From: Stenotrophomonas maltophilia
Lineage (GTDB): Bacteria; Pseudomonadota; Gammaproteobacteria; Xanthomonadales; Xanthomonadaceae
DNA length: 64,000 nucleotides
Assembly: GCF_002799245.1 (NCBI RefSeq)
Contig: NZ_NEQV01000001.1
Span: 675,000-738,999, forward strand
Reading direction: 5' to 3'
Part shown: positions 16,495 through 26,731 of the stretch, one piece after another
Position numbering within the stretch: the stretch's first letter is position 1
How the letters are laid out: every line of letters starts with the position of its first letter
The notes under the pieces: generated by a model
Told to the model about the DNA's origin: nothing
Databases searched by the model: none
What the model saw: the letters and a program-made list of their open reading frames with translations, nothing else
Program-made: the position numbers and the translations under genes

Positions 16495-17259
16495 ATGCGA
16501 CTGACTGCCCTGCCCGCATTTGCGGACAACTACATCTGGACGTTGATCGACGACGATGGTGCCGCCGTGGTCGTCGATCCCGGCGATGCCGCGCCGGTGC
16601 TTGCGCTGGCCGACCAGGGCCTGCGCGTGGACACGATCCTGCTCACCCATCATCACGATGACCACATCGGTGGCGTGCCCGCGCTGCAGGCACGCTTTCC
16701 CGGCGTACGGGTCATCGCGCCGGTTGAGGAGCGCATCCCCACGGCAACCGGACGGGTCAGCGAAGGTGAACGCGTTCAGGCACTGGGCCGGACGTTCCAC
16801 GTACTATCCGTGCCCGGGCATACCCGCAGCCACATCGCGTTTCACACTGCTGAACATCTTTTCAGCGGAGATTCGTTGTTCAGCCTGGGCTGTGGACGCC
16901 TGTTCGAAGGTACGCCGTCCCAGCTTCTGGCATCGATGCGCAAGCTGGGTACCTTGCCCGCGCAACTGCTGCTTTGTTGCGCCCACGAGTACACCGTGTC
17001 AAATGCCGTCTTCGCGCGGCATGTCGACCCCGCCAACGCTGCTTTGTGGCAGCGCCAAGAGGAGGCTTTGGCCATGCGCCGCGATGACCGTTCCACCCTG
17101 CCGGTAACCCTGGCCAACGAATTCGACTGCAATCCGTTCCTGCGTGTGCACACTGCGCCGATCCGCGCAGCAGTGTCGGCGCACCTGGGCCGCGACGTCG
17201 TTGACGACGTCGACGTCATGGCCGGCCTCCGGCACTGGAAAGACGGCTTCCGCGCATGA
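16495..17259 (+). CDS. gloB: Hydroxyacylglutathione hydrolase (glyoxalase II)
   Basis: 254 residues. Metal motif THHHDDH at residues 51-57, with downstream ligands in [29 protein letters not shown] and [13 protein letters not shown]. The C-terminal glutathione-binding domain is present ([15 protein letters not shown]). It hydrolyses S-lactoylglutathione to lactate and glutathione in methylglyoxal detoxification. The ATG at 16495 gives the family start [15 protein letters not shown]; longer upstream readings would enter the methyltransferase gene. Its stop overlaps the mltD start (ATGA), so the two are translationally coupled. Confidence 0.96.
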   Translation: MRLTALPAFADNYIWTLIDDDGAAVVVDPGDAAPVLALADQGLRVDTILLTHHHDDHIGGVPALQARFPGVRVIAPVEERIPTATGRVSEGERVQALGRTFHVLSVPGHTRSHIAFHTAEHLFSGDSLFSLGCGRLFEGTPSQLLASMRKLGTLPAQLLLCCAHEYTVSNAVFARHVDPANAALWQRQEEALAMRRDDRSTLPVTLANEFDCNPFLRVHTAPIRAAVSAHLGRDVVDDVDVMAGLRHWKDGFRA

Positions 17260-18458
17260 TGCGCCGAAGTCTGCCGCTGGCCCTGGGCCTGGTCCTGGGG
17301 CTGGCCGGAACCGCTGGTGCCCAGTCGCTGGGCGCCGGCATCAGCCAGAACCTGACTGCCGCTGCGGCCCTGCCGCTGGATCCGGCCGCGTTGCCGGCCG
17401 CGTCGGTCCGCAATGGCCAGGAGATCTTCTCCAGCTTCCGCGACGGCCTGGCCGAGCCCACCTGCGACGCCGAGGCCACCAGCCCGCGCTGGCAGAAGCA
17501 GTTCGCCCACGCCCCGTCGCGCCTGGCCAACCAGGATGACGATGCGCTGGTGCTGTTCGGCTACGTGGTCGAAGAGCTGCGCAAGGCCAACCTGCCTACC
17601 GAATTCGCGCTGATTCCGTTCGTGGAAAGCGGCTATCGGCCCAACGCCCGCAACGGCAGCGGCCCGACCGGCCTGTGGCAGTTCATCGCCACCACCGCGC
17701 GCAACCACCGCGTACCCATGGCCAACGGCTACGATGGCCGCCTGTCGGCGGTCGACTCCACCCAGGCCGCAGTGCGCTACCTGAAGACCCTGCACGGCAT
17801 GTTCGGCGGCGACTGGCGCCTGGCCACCATGGCCTACAACGCCGGTGAGTACCGCGTGCTGCAGTCCATGCGCAAGGCCGGCATGAACGCGCAGAATGCC
17901 AAGCCGTCGGCGCTGCCCGGCCTGTCGCCGGTCACCCATGCCTACGTCGAGAAGCTGCATGCCCTGGCCTGCGTGCTGGAAGACGTGGAAGACCAGCCGG
18001 GCGTGATGGCCTCGCTGGACCGCACCGTGCCGGTGCTGAAGGACCACACCCTGCCCGCCGGCACCAGCGTCCAGCAGTGGGCCGCACAGCGCGCCCTGGA
18101 CCCGGCCAGGATCGCCCGCCTCAACCCCGCCCTGGCGGGCGGTGGCCGCGCCTCGTCGGGCGCCACCCGCGTGCTGGCGCCGGTCTCGGCCACCAATGCG
18201 ACCGTGGCGGACACCGCCACCGCGCTGGTCGCCAGCGCCGTGCCGGTTGCCACCGCCGCGCCAACGCCGCAGGTCGCCAAGACCGTCGCCGCGATTGCCG
18301 ATCGTCCGCGCAGCCGCCGCCACACCGTGCGTGATGGCGAGTCGGCCTGGACCATCGCCCGTCGCTACGGCATGCCGGTCAAGGCCCTGCTGTCACTGAA
18401 CGGCCTGAGCGGCAGCAGCGTGCTGAAGCCGGGCGCCGTGCTGCGCGTCGAAGATTGA
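17256..18458 (+). CDS. mltD: Membrane-bound lytic murein transglycosylase D
   Basis: 400 residues: signal peptide (1-22, cleaved near GAQ), a family 1D SLT domain with catalytic Glu124 in [13 protein letters not shown] and the motifs GLWQFI and [10 protein letters not shown], an Ala/Thr/Val-rich linker, then one LysM domain at about 354-400 ([17 protein letters not shown]). It cleaves peptidoglycan glycan strands to 1,6-anhydromuropeptides in the periplasm. No lipobox cysteine is seen, so it is probably soluble or anchored by LysM only. E. coli MltD has two LysM copies; this one has one. Synteny with gloB supports the name. Confidence 0.92.
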   Translation: MMRRSLPLALGLVLGLAGTAGAQSLGAGISQNLTAAAALPLDPAALPAASVRNGQEIFSSFRDGLAEPTCDAEATSPRWQKQFAHAPSRLANQDDDALVLFGYVVEELRKANLPTEFALIPFVESGYRPNARNGSGPTGLWQFIATTARNHRVPMANGYDGRLSAVDSTQAAVRYLKTLHGMFGGDWRLATMAYNAGEYRVLQSMRKAGMNAQNAKPSALPGLSPVTHAYVEKLHALACVLEDVEDQPGVMASLDRTVPVLKDHTLPAGTSVQQWAAQRALDPARIARLNPALAGGGRASSGATRVLAPVSATNATVADTATALVASAVPVATAAPTPQVAKTVAAIADRPRSRRHTVRDGESAWTIARRYGMPVKALLSLNGLSGSSVLKPGAVLRVED

Positions 18459-18463
18459 AAACG

Positions 18464-18620
18464 GTAGAGCCGAGCCCATGCTCGGCTGCCCATCTGTAGA
18501 GCCGAGCCCATGCTCGGCTACCCATCTGTAGAGCCGAGCCCATGCTCGGCTACCCATCTGTAGAGCCGAGCCCATGCTCGGCTGGGTTTGGCGGGCAGCC
18601 GAGCGTGGGCTCGGCTCTAC
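18464..18620. repeat. SMAG-like REP array: four direct units and one inverted
   Basis: Four 24-base GTAG units with AGCCGAGC/GCTCGGCT arms begin at 18464, 18496, 18528 and 18560, exactly 32 bases apart and joined by a CCATCT-type spacer. A fifth, inverted unit ending CTAC is at 18597-18620. The array lies between convergent mltD and ppiD. Such arrays are products of REP-type spread and may stabilise mRNA ends. Confidence 0.9.
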
Positions 18621-18650
18621 AGAAAAATGCCGGGGCGCGCGCCCAAACAA

Positions 18651-18675
18651 AAAGGCCCGGCAATGCCGGGCCTTT
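18651..18675 (-). terminator. Rho-independent terminator of ppiD
   Basis: AAAGGCCCGGC/GCCGGGCCTTT stem, and on the minus strand a run of five T follows. It lies 23 bases past the ppiD stop. Confidence 0.88.
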
Positions 18676-18697
18676 CCGTTCCTGTCCGCCAGAAGGC

Positions 18698-20653
18698 TTA
18701 CAGGTTCGCTTCGGTGGTCTGGACCACGAACTTCTTGCGCATCGCCTCGATGTAGGCCTTGGCCGCGGCCATGCCGTCGATCTGGCTCAGCTGTTCCTTC
18801 AGCTGCTTCTGCTGCTCTGCAGTCACTTCCTTGATGTCGCCCGGATTGACCTTGTTCACCGCGAACAGCAGCGCGTGGCCATTGACGTCGACCTTGCCAT
18901 AGCTCGGCTTGCCTTCGGCCGGCACCGGCGCACTGAAGATCGCGCGGTTGATTTCCGGGGTCGGCACCGGCTGGCTGCGCGGCAGGCCCGGCATCGGGCT
19001 CAGCTGCAGCTTCTCGCTGGCGGCCAGCGACTGCAGGGTCGCGCCCGCCTTCAGCTTGGCCAGGATGGCGTCGGCCGCCTTGTCACTGGCCTGGCGCTGG
19101 CGATCGGCGCGGATCGCGGCGATCACCTGCTCACGGGCCTTGTCCAGCGGCATGGCCTGTTCCGGGGTGTGCGCAGCCACACGGATGACCACGCTGTGGT
19201 TGGTCGCGCCGCCCAGGGCAATCGGGTCACTGGCGGTACCGTCCTGCACCAGCACATCGGAGAAGGCAGCACGCAGCACGGCCGGGTCAGCGGCGATGCC
19301 ACTGGCGGTCGCGCGGGTGATCGGGCCCAGCGTCTGCAGCGGCAGGTTCACTTCCTTGGCCGCAGCGGCCAGGTCGCTCGGGCTCTTGTTGATGGCATCG
19401 ACCAGGCGGCCGGCCAGCTCGTTGAAGCCGCGCTCACCGTCGGCCTTCAGCTGCTCGGCGGCCAGCGTGTCACGCACTTCCTCGAACGACTTGCCTTGGC
19501 CACCGCGCACAGCGGCCACCTTGATGATGTGGTAACCGAACTCGGTCTTCACCGGGCCGATCACGTCACCGGCCTTGGCCGCAAACAGCGCGTCCTCGAA
19601 CGGCTTCACCATCGCACCGCGCTCGACCCAGCCCAGGTCACCGCCCTGGTCCTTGGAGCCCGGATCTTCCGAATTGGCCTTGGCCAGCGCGCCGAAATCG
19701 GCACCGGCGGCCTTGGCTTCGGCAGCGATCCTGTTCGCCTTGGCTTCGGCACCGTCACCGGTGATCAGGATGTGCGAGGCCTGGCGCTGCTCCGGCGAGG
19801 TGAACTTCGCCTTCTCCTCTTCATAGCGCTTGCGCAGGGTTGCTTCATCGGCCGCAGTCGGTGCCGGCAGGTTCGCGCCATTGATCTCGACGTATTCCAG
19901 CGACACGCTCTCGGCCTGGCGGAAATCCTTGCCGTGGCTGTCGTACCACTTCTTGATCTGCTCATCGGTCACCGGCGCGGTATCGGCCGGTACCGCCGGC
20001 AACGCGGCCAGCTCGACGTCGCGGGTTTCGCCCAGCAGCTTCAGCAGGCGCTCGGTCTCGGCCTGGGTGACAAAGCCGGAGCTCTGCAGGCCCGACGGGA
20101 TCACCGACTGCTGCAGGCTCTCACGCACCAGTTCCTGGAACTGGGTCGGCGTACGCGGCGGGTTGCCGCCGGCCAGGGCCAGGCGATAGTTGTTCTCGTT
20201 GAACTTGCCGTTCGAATCGAGGAACGCCGGCATGGTCGCGATGTACTCGCGCACCGCGCCGTCGCCGATCACCACGCCTGCCTGTTCACCGACCAGGCGC
20301 ACGACCTGCTCGTCGATCAGCTGATCGAGCACGGCCATCTTGTTCTCGGTGCTCTCGAACGCGCGCGGGTCGAAATTGTCGCCCTGCTGCTGGCGCTCAC
20401 GCATGCGCTCCTGCTCGAAACGCGTGCGGAAATCCTGCGAGCTGATCTCGTGGTGCTGCCACAGCATGCGCACCGGCCACCACGACGGCGCCGAACGCCA
20501 CCAGGTCGGCGGCGCGGAAACCTTGGCCACGTTCTGTGCGCCAACGCCACCGAGGTAGCTGTTGTCGATCACGAACAGGAACGGAATCATCAGCAGCCCC
20601 AGGATCACAGTGACGATCCAGCCTGAGGTCTTGTCGCGGAGTTTCTGCAGCAT
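18698..20653 (-). CDS. ppiD: Periplasmic peptidyl-prolyl isomerase-like chaperone PpiD
   Basis: 651 residues with one N-terminal membrane anchor (about 12-30, WIVTVILGLLMIPFLFVID), a SurA_N-like chaperone region (about 85-240), one parvulin domain (about 270-370, QASHILITGDG..FGYHIIKV) and a C-terminal chaperone-like region with a second, degenerate parvulin fold. PpiD associates with the SecYEG translocon and helps newly exported proteins fold in the periplasm. In enterobacteria it also lies after hupB and lon, as here, but tRNA genes separate it from hupB. Conserved order and length make the call firm. Confidence 0.93.
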   Translation of the reverse strand: MLQKLRDKTSGWIVTVILGLLMIPFLFVIDNSYLGGVGAQNVAKVSAPPTWWRSAPSWWPVRMLWQHHEISSQDFRTRFEQERMRERQQQGDNFDPRAFESTENKMAVLDQLIDEQVVRLVGEQAGVVIGDGAVREYIATMPAFLDSNGKFNENNYRLALAGGNPPRTPTQFQELVRESLQQSVIPSGLQSSGFVTQAETERLLKLLGETRDVELAALPAVPADTAPVTDEQIKKWYDSHGKDFRQAESVSLEYVEINGANLPAPTAADEATLRKRYEEEKAKFTSPEQRQASHILITGDGAEAKANRIAAEAKAAGADFGALAKANSEDPGSKDQGGDLGWVERGAMVKPFEDALFAAKAGDVIGPVKTEFGYHIIKVAAVRGGQGKSFEEVRDTLAAEQLKADGERGFNELAGRLVDAINKSPSDLAAAAKEVNLPLQTLGPITRATASGIAADPAVLRAAFSDVLVQDGTASDPIALGGATNHSVVIRVAAHTPEQAMPLDKAREQVIAAIRADRQRQASDKAADAILAKLKAGATLQSLAASEKLQLSPMPGLPRSQPVPTPEINRAIFSAPVPAEGKPSYGKVDVNGHALLFAVNKVNPGDIKEVTAEQQKQLKEQLSQIDGMAAAKAYIEAMRKKFVVQTTEANL

Positions 20654-20810
20654 GGTGAGGAATCACAAGGCCTGATTGGCGAGCCCGGCAGTGTAACCCG
20701 CTTCGCCGCAGGGACCAAAAGCAGCACCGGCGTGGCCTGCGCCCGCCTCCACAACCCTGCGCCATCAGTGCATCGGCCATCTTCATCACGGCGCAAAGAA
20801 AAAGCCCCCG

Positions 20811-20829
20811 GCTTGCGCCGAGGGCTTTT
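20811..20829 (-). terminator. Terminator after the tRNA-Asp array
   Basis: AAGCCC(T)CGGC-type stem (20811-20829) with T-rich minus strand beyond, 6 bases after the last tRNA-Asp copy and before ppiD. Confidence 0.75.
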
Positions 20830-20834
20830 AAAGT

Positions 20835-20911
20835 TGGCGGAGCGGACGGGACTCGAACCCGCGACCTCCGGCGTGACAGGCCAGCATTCTAACCAGCTGA
20901 ACTACCGCTCC
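20835..20911 (-). tRNA. tRNA-Asp(GTC), copy 1 of 4
   Basis: 77 bases with encoded CCA. Anticodon loop CTGTCAC gives GTC. Acceptor stem GGAGCGG/CCGCTCC. The four copies look identical over the tRNA body. Confidence 0.96.
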
Positions 20912-21017
20912 GCGCTTGAACTTTGCAGGCGCCCAGTATATCCGAAGACTTCCTGGAAACCCAGCCCGATGAACACTTTTTTCAAAGTTTTTTCACAGGG
21001 ACTTAAGAATTCTGCAA

Positions 21018-21094
21018 TGGCGGAGCGGACGGGACTCGAACCCGCGACCTCCGGCGTGACAGGCCAGCATTCTAACCAGCTGAACTACCGCTCC
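21018..21094 (-). tRNA. tRNA-Asp(GTC), copy 2 of 4
   Basis: Same 77-base sequence as copy 1, 183 bases away. The spacer on its low-coordinate side is AT-rich and unlike the other spacers. Confidence 0.96.
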
Positions 21095-21178
21095 GTTCTT
21101 GCAAAAACCTTTTTGTCTTCCCGAACCTGTCGGTGAGAAGACAAGGCCCCCAGCTTTCGGCCGGGGGCCTCGATGTAA

Positions 21179-21255
21179 TGGCGGAGCGGACGGGACTCGA
21201 ACCCGCGACCTCCGGCGTGACAGGCCAGCATTCTAACCAGCTGAACTACCGCTCC
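21179..21255 (-). tRNA. tRNA-Asp(GTC), copy 3 of 4
   Basis: Same 77-base sequence, 161 bases from copy 2. A GGCCCCC/GGGGGCC hairpin (21145-21169) follows its 3' end. Confidence 0.96.
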
Positions 21256-21338
21256 GCGTTGTTACCTTTTCTGCTTTCAGCCGGCCTGGACCGGGGAGAA
21301 AACAAAGCCTCCAGCTTTTGGCCGGAGGCCTCGTTGAA

Positions 21339-21415
21339 TGGCGGAGCGGACGGGACTCGAACCCGCGACCTCCGGCGTGACAGGCCAGCATTCTAACCAG
21401 CTGAACTACCGCTCC
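21339..21415 (-). tRNA. tRNA-Asp(GTC), copy 4 of 4
   Basis: Same 77-base sequence, 160 bases from copy 3. A GCCTCC/GGAGGC hairpin near 21306-21329 follows its 3' end, so the hairpin and tRNA were probably duplicated together. Confidence 0.96.
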
Positions 21416-21441
21416 ACACTCAAACTTTTACCGCGGTGCTG

Positions 21442-21516
21442 TGGTGGGTGCTGAGGGTTTCGAACCCCCGACCCTCTCCGTGTAAAGGAGACGCTCTACC
21501 GCTGAGCTAAGCACCC
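21442..21516 (-). tRNA. tRNA-Val(TAC)
   Basis: 75 bases with encoded CCA. Anticodon loop TTTACAC gives TAC. Acceptor stem GGGTGCT/AGCACCC. It is 11 bases past the hupB stop and probably shares its transcript. Confidence 0.96.
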
Positions 21517-21527
21517 CAGCGAGCCGC

Positions 21528-21800
21528 TTAGTTTACAGCATCCTTCAGGGCCTTACCAGCCTTGAACGACGGATTCTTCGAAGCAGCGATCTTGATGGTG
21601 TCGCCGGTCTTCGGGTTGCGGCCGGTGCGGGCAGCACGGTCGCGGACCTGGAAGGTACCGAAGCCAACCAGGGTGACCGCATCGCCGTCCTTCAGCGCCT
21701 TGGTGACGGCAGCAACGACGGCATCGACAGCGCGGCTGGACTCGGCCTTGGTCAGGTCTGCAGCTTCAGCAACGGCATCGATCAATTCGGTCTTGTTCAT
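21528..21800 (-). CDS. hupB: DNA-binding protein HU-beta
   Basis: 90 residues, the full HU length. It starts [20 protein letters not shown] and contains the DNA-contacting arm [23 protein letters not shown] followed by [21 protein letters not shown], with the conserved Pro in the arm tip. HU bends and compacts DNA as a nucleoid protein. It follows lon on the same strand after a 219-base gap (21801-22019), long enough for its own promoter, and precedes tRNA-Val closely. Placement after lon is typical of gammaproteobacteria. Confidence 0.97.
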   Translation of the reverse strand: MNKTELIDAVAEAADLTKAESSRAVDAVVAAVTKALKDGDAVTLVGFGTFQVRDRAARTGRNPKTGDTIKIAASKNPSFKAGKALKDAVN

Positions 21801-22019
21801 TCTCTACAACTCCTTTGGCGGTGGGTTCCGCTTATTCGACAGGGAAGCAACCGCACGCGCTCTGCATGCGGCCGCCATGTGGAAACGGTTCGCCGAATTC
21901 AGCGATCGCCAGACTGCGATCACTCATTCGCGAGTGCTGCTTTTATACCAGCGGCCCTACCCCCACGCAAGCTGGAAAGCCAGCAACGACGCGGGTTTCA
22001 GGCCATTGGACAGCGCGCG

Positions 22020-24470
22020 TCAATGCTTGACGCGCGCGTTTCCACTCGGTTTGGCCTTGCTGCGCACCGTGACACGTTGCGCACTCTTGCGCGCCTTCTT
22101 CGGTGCCAACGGACGCTCCAGCGCCAGGTCCAGGACTTCTTCGATGTACTTCACCGGCACGATCTTCAGATCACGGGTGACGTTGGCCGGGATGTCGGCC
22201 AGGTCCTTGCGGTTCTCTTCCGGAATGATGACCGTGCGGATGCCGCCGCGCAGTGCGGCCAGCAGTTTCTCCTTCAGGCCACCGATGGCAGTGACGCGAC
22301 CACGCAGGGTGATCTCACCGGTCATCGCCACATCGGCGCGCACCGGCACCTTGGTCAACATCGACACCAGCGAGGTGACCATCGCCGCGCCAGCACTCGG
22401 GCCGTCCTTCGGCGTGGCGCCATCGGGCACGTGCAGGTGCACGTCGTGCTTCTGCAGGAAGTCGCTGTCGATGCCGAAGCCGACCGCGCGCGAACGCACC
22501 ACCGACAGCGCCGCCGAAGCCGATTCCTTCATCACGTTGCCGAGCTGGCCGGTCAGGATCAGCTGGCCCTTGCCCGGCACCAGCGTCGATTCGATCTGCA
22601 GCAGATCGCCACCGACTTCGGTCCAGGCCAGGCCGGTGACCAGGCCGATCTCGTTCTCTTCCTCGGCACGGCCGAAGTCGAAGCGACGCACGCCCAGGTA
22701 CTTGTCCAGGTTCTTGCCGGACACGCTCACCAGTGCCTTCTTCTTCGCACCCTTCTTCACCTTCGCCGCCGGCTGCGGGCCGGCCAGCGCGATCTCCTTC
22801 ACCACCTTGCGGCAGATCTTGGCGATCTCGCGTTCCAGGTTGCGCACGCCCGATTCGCGCGTGTAGTAGCGCACGATGTCCTGGATCGCATCACTGCCGA
22901 TCTCCAGCTCTTCCGGCTGCAGGCCGTTGGCCTTGATCTGCTTCGGCACCAGGTAACGGGTCGCGATGTTGAGCTTCTCGTCCTCGGTATAGCCGGGGAT
23001 GCGGATCACCTCCATGCGGTCCAGCAGCGGGCCGGGAATGTTGAGCGAGTTCGAGGTCGCCACGAACATCACTTCGGACAGGTCCAGGTCCACTTCCAGG
23101 TAGTGGTCGTTGAACGCGTTGTTCTGCTCCGGATCGAGCACTTCCAGCAGCGCCGAGGACGGATCACCACGGAAGTCCATCGACATCTTGTCGATCTCGT
23201 CGAGCACGAACAGCGGGTTCTTGCTGCCGACCTTGTTGAGGTTCTGCACGATGCGGCCCGGCATCGAACCGACGTAGGTACGGCGGTGGCCACGGATTTC
23301 GGCCTCGTCGCGCACGCCGCCCAGCGACATGCGCACGAACTTGCGGTTGGTGGCCTTGGCGATGGACTGGCCCAGCGAAGTCTTGCCCACGCCCGGCGGC
23401 CCGACCAGGCACAGGATCGGCCCCTTCATCTGCTTCACGCGCGACTGCACCGCCAGGTATTCAAGGATGCGCTCCTTGACCTTCTCCAGGCCGTAGTGAT
23501 CGGCATCGAGGGTGTCCTGCGCGGCCTTCAGGTCCTTGCGCACCTTGCTGCGCTTCTTCCACGGCACGCCCAGCAACCACTCCAGGTAGTTGCGCACGAC
23601 GGCGGCTTCGGCCGACATCGGCGACATCTGCTTGAGCTTGTTCAGTTCGTTGCGTGCCTTGGCTTCAACGGGCTTGGGCATGCCGGCTTCGGCGATCTTG
23701 CGGGCCAGCTCTTCCAGCTCGCCCGGTGCATCGTCCAGGTCACCCAGTTCCTTCTGGATGGCCTTCATCTGTTCGTTGAGGTAGTACTCGCGCTGGCTCT
23801 TCTCCATCTGCGACTTCACGCGGCCGCGGATGCGCTTCTCCATCTGCTGCACGTCGATCTCGCCGTCGACCAGGCCGACCAGCATCTCCAGGCGGTCACC
23901 GACGGCCAGGGTTTCCAGCAGGCGCTGCTTGTCGGCCAGGCGTACGCTGATGTGCGCAGCGATGGTATCGGCCAGGCGTGCCGGCTCATCGATGCCCGAC
24001 AGCGTCTGCAGCAGCTCCGGCGGCAGCTTGCGGTTGGTCTTCACGTACTGCTCGAACAGCGACATCAGCGAGCGGGCGATCGCCTCGACCTCGCGGGCCT
24101 CGCGCGCGTCGGTGGCATCGATCTCCACCGCCTGGCCGTGCAGCGAGCCGTTGCGCTCGTCGACATGGGTGACCTGCACGCGCGACAGGCCTTCGACCAG
24201 CACCTTGATGGTGCCGTCGGGCAGCTTCAGCAGCTGCAGCACCTGTGCCAGCGTACCGACCTGGTAGAGGTCGGCCGCATGCGGGTCATCGGTCTCGGCC
24301 GACTTCTGCGCCAGCAGCAGGATGCGCTTGTCCGCCTCCATTGCCTGTTCAAGCGCGTGCATGGACTTGTCACGGCCGACGAACAGCGGGATGACCATGT
24401 GCGGGAACACCACTACGTCGCGCAGCGGCAGGACCGGCAGGTCGAGGGTTTCACTTGGGGAACGGGCCAT
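22020..24470 (-). CDS. lon: ATP-dependent protease La
   Basis: 816 residues. An N-terminal substrate-binding domain starts [25 protein letters not shown]; the AAA+ module has Walker [10 protein letters not shown] and Walker [12 protein letters not shown]; the protease domain has the catalytic dyad Ser692 ([10 protein letters not shown]) and Lys735 ([10 protein letters not shown]). It degrades misfolded and regulatory proteins in the cytoplasm. The ATG at 24468-24470 is chosen because the family starts there and a GGAG site lies upstream; an upstream in-frame ATG would add 14 unrelated residues. A basic C-terminal tail ([17 protein letters not shown]) extends beyond the E. coli protein. Confidence 0.97.
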   Translation of the reverse strand: MARSPSETLDLPVLPLRDVVVFPHMVIPLFVGRDKSMHALEQAMEADKRILLLAQKSAETDDPHAADLYQVGTLAQVLQLLKLPDGTIKVLVEGLSRVQVTHVDERNGSLHGQAVEIDATDAREAREVEAIARSLMSLFEQYVKTNRKLPPELLQTLSGIDEPARLADTIAAHISVRLADKQRLLETLAVGDRLEMLVGLVDGEIDVQQMEKRIRGRVKSQMEKSQREYYLNEQMKAIQKELGDLDDAPGELEELARKIAEAGMPKPVEAKARNELNKLKQMSPMSAEAAVVRNYLEWLLGVPWKKRSKVRKDLKAAQDTLDADHYGLEKVKERILEYLAVQSRVKQMKGPILCLVGPPGVGKTSLGQSIAKATNRKFVRMSLGGVRDEAEIRGHRRTYVGSMPGRIVQNLNKVGSKNPLFVLDEIDKMSMDFRGDPSSALLEVLDPEQNNAFNDHYLEVDLDLSEVMFVATSNSLNIPGPLLDRMEVIRIPGYTEDEKLNIATRYLVPKQIKANGLQPEELEIGSDAIQDIVRYYTRESGVRNLEREIAKICRKVVKEIALAGPQPAAKVKKGAKKKALVSVSGKNLDKYLGVRRFDFGRAEEENEIGLVTGLAWTEVGGDLLQIESTLVPGKGQLILTGQLGNVMKESASAALSVVRSRAVGFGIDSDFLQKHDVHLHVPDGATPKDGPSAGAAMVTSLVSMLTKVPVRADVAMTGEITLRGRVTAIGGLKEKLLAALRGGIRTVIIPEENRKDLADIPANVTRDLKIVPVKYIEEVLDLALERPLAPKKARKSAQRVTVRSKAKPSGNARVKH

Positions 24471-24526
24471 GGGGGCTCCAGGGAAGGGGGAAAACCGCCT
24501 CCGGGAGGGCATCTTCCGGAGACAAA

Positions 24527-24561
24527 AAAGCCGATGGCCCCGTTATGGGGCCATCGGCTTT
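24527..24561 (-). terminator. Terminator between clpX and lon
   Basis: Perfect AAAGCCGATGGCCCC stem with a GTTA loop. On the minus strand the stem is followed by a run of six T, so it ends the clpX transcript and gives lon its own promoter region. Confidence 0.9.
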
Positions 24562-24612
24562 CAGATGCAAGGCATTCCTTGAAAATCCTTTCCAATCAAC
24601 AACCTGGAAGGA

Positions 24613-25902
24613 TCACTCGGCGCCTGCGGCCTTCTGTTCAGGGGCCGCCGGGGTCTGGTAGATCAGGTACGGCTCGGACTTGTGCTCGATCACCGATTCG
24701 TCCACCACCACCTTGCTGACGTTTTCCTGCGACGGCAGGTCGTACATGGTGTCCAGCAGGACCGATTCGACGATGGTGCGCAGGCCACGGGCGCCGGTCT
24801 TGCGCTTGAGCGCCTTCCTGGCGATGGCCGACAACGCGTCCGGACGGAACTCCAGCTCGACGTTCTCCATCTCGAACAGCTTCTTGAACTGCTTGGTGAT
24901 GGCGTTCTTCGGCTCGGTCAGGATCCTGATCAGGGCCGGCTCGTCCAGCTCTTCCAGGGTCGCCACCACCGGCAGGCGGCCGACGAACTCGGGGATCAGG
25001 CCGAACTTGATCAGGTCTTCCGGCTCGACTTCCGCCAGCACCTTGCCCACTTCCTGCTTGCGCTCGGTGCTCTTCACCTTGGCGCCGAAGCCGATGCTGC
25101 CGACGTCGGTGGAGCGGGCCTGGATCACCTTGTCCAGCCCGGCGAACGCGCCACCGCAGATGAACAGGATGTTCTTGGTGTCCACCTGCAGGAATTCCTG
25201 CTGCGGGTGCTTGCGGCCGCCCTGCGGCGGAACGCTGGCCACGGTGCCTTCGATCAGCTTCAGCAGGGCCTGCTGTACGCCTTCGCCGGACACATCGCGG
25301 GTGATCGACGGGTTCTCGCTCTTGCGCGAGATCTTGTCGATTTCATCGATGTAGACGATGCCCTGCTGTGCCTTCTCGACGTCGTAGTCGCACTTCTGCA
25401 GCAGCTTCTGGATGATGTTCTCCACGTCCTCGCCCACGTAACCGGCTTCGGTCAGCGTGGTGGCGTCGGCCATGGTGAACGGCACGTTGAGCAGGCGGGC
25501 CAGGGTCTCGGCCAGCAGCGTCTTGCCCGAACCGGTCGGGCCGACCAGCAGGATGTTCGACTTCGCCAGTTCGACGTCGTCGTTCTTCTGCCGGCTCTCG
25601 ATGCGCTTGTAGTGGTTGTACACGGCCACGGCCAGGGTGCGCTTGGCACGGTTCTGGCCGATCACGTACTGGTCGAGGACCTCGAGGATCTCGCGCGGCT
25701 TGGGCAGCGAACTGCGCGCCGACTGCGCCTTTTCCTCAAGTTCCTCACGGATGATGTCGTTGCACAGCTCCACGCACTCATCGCAGATGAACACGCTCGG
25801 ACCCGCAATCAGCTTGCGCACTTCATGCTGGCTCTTGCCGCAGAAAGAGCAGTAGAGGATCTTGCCGGTGTCCGTGGAACGACCTTGGCGGTCTTCGCTC
25901 AT
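24613..25902 (-). CDS. clpX: ATP-dependent Clp protease ATPase subunit ClpX
   Basis: 429 residues. The N-terminal zinc-binding domain has Cys18, Cys21, Cys40 and Cys43 ([14 protein letters not shown]). Walker A GPTGSGKT is at 121-128, with Walker [11 protein letters not shown], a pore loop around [10 protein letters not shown], and the IGF-type loop GSIGFGAKV that docks on ClpP. It unfolds tagged proteins and feeds them to ClpP. It is downstream of clpP (126-base gap) on the same strand, the standard order. Confidence 0.98.
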   Translation of the reverse strand: MSEDRQGRSTDTGKILYCSFCGKSQHEVRKLIAGPSVFICDECVELCNDIIREELEEKAQSARSSLPKPREILEVLDQYVIGQNRAKRTLAVAVYNHYKRIESRQKNDDVELAKSNILLVGPTGSGKTLLAETLARLLNVPFTMADATTLTEAGYVGEDVENIIQKLLQKCDYDVEKAQQGIVYIDEIDKISRKSENPSITRDVSGEGVQQALLKLIEGTVASVPPQGGRKHPQQEFLQVDTKNILFICGGAFAGLDKVIQARSTDVGSIGFGAKVKSTERKQEVGKVLAEVEPEDLIKFGLIPEFVGRLPVVATLEELDEPALIRILTEPKNAITKQFKKLFEMENVELEFRPDALSAIARKALKRKTGARGLRTIVESVLLDTMYDLPSQENVSKVVVDESVIEHKSEPYLIYQTPAAPEQKAAGAE

Positions 25903-26028
25903 GCTTCGCTTACCCAGTTACCCCACCCGCTGAACGGGGGTTCGATTCGAGAATAGCACAGGGCCGAGGGGACACCAGTCCCACCCGACCCTGCAGGAAC
26001 GGGGCCTCCCTGGCCCCGTGAAGGCCGG

Positions 26029-26655
26029 TCAGCCAGCCTGGATCGACTCATCCGGACGACGCTCCAGGACCTGGTCGACCAGACCGTAGGCCTGCGCCTC
26101 GAAGGCACTCTTGAAGTTGTCGCGCTCGGTGTCGCGGGCGATCGTCTCCAGCGACTGGCCGGTGTGCTTGGCCAGCACCTCGTTCAGGCGCGAACGCAGG
26201 GTCAGGATCTCACGCGCGTGGATGTCGATGTCCGTGGCCTGGCCCTGGTAGCCGCCCAGCGGCTGATGGATCATCACGCGCGAGTTCGGCAGCGCATAGC
26301 GCTTGCCGGCTTCGCCCGCGGCCAGCAGCAGGGCGCCCATCGAGGCGGCCTGGCCGATGCAGGTGGTGCTCACATTCGGCTTGATGTACTGCATGGTGTC
26401 GTAGATCGCCATGCCGGCGGTAACCACGCCACCCGGCGAGTTGATGTAGATGTTGATGTCCTTTTCCGGGTTTTCCGACTCCAGGAACAGCAACTGCGCC
26501 ACCACCACGTTGGCCATGTGATCGTCGATCGGGCCCACGAGGAAGATCAGGCGCTCCTTCAACAGGCGCGAATAGATGTCGTAGGCACGCTCGCCGCGGC
26601 TGGTCTGTTCGACCACCATCGGAACCAGGTTCAGGGCTTTGGTTCGGTTGTCCAT
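26029..26655 (-). CDS. clpP: ATP-dependent Clp protease proteolytic subunit
   Basis: 208 residues. The catalytic triad is Ser105 ([11 protein letters not shown]), His130 ([10 protein letters not shown]) and Asp179 (TERDN). A short N-terminal propeptide precedes [21 protein letters not shown]. It forms the two-ring tetradecamer that degrades proteins handed over by ClpX, and by ClpA elsewhere in the genome. It sits between tig and clpX, all reading leftward. Confidence 0.98.
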
Positions 26656-26686
26656 TACGTGAGGTACCTATCTTGGGGGGCAACAA

Positions 26687-26710
26687 CCCCGCGCCGGCAA
26701 AGGCGCGGGG
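26687..26710 (-). terminator. GC-rich hairpin between tig and clpP
   Basis: CCCCGCGCC/GGCGCGGGG arms with a GGCAAA loop, 21 bases past the tig stop. Only a mixed TTGTTG follows on the minus strand, so it may attenuate or protect mRNA rather than terminate fully. Confidence 0.6.
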
Positions 26711-26731
26711 CATCCGGTGATCCGCCCGGGC

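Noticed and set aside
18464-18620. Possible CRISPR array because of regular 32-base spacing.
   Set aside because: The repeat unit is itself palindromic and the spacer is nearly constant and very short; there are no unique spacers and no cas genes.
20835-21415. The repeated tRNA-Asp copies as a phage or island attachment site.
   Set aside because: All four copies are full-length tRNAs in tandem with no integrase and no foreign genes between them; simple duplication explains them.
21801-22019. A possible small gene between hupB and lon.
   Set aside because: No frame with a ribosome site or recognisable domain; the AT-richer part near the hupB start more likely is its promoter.
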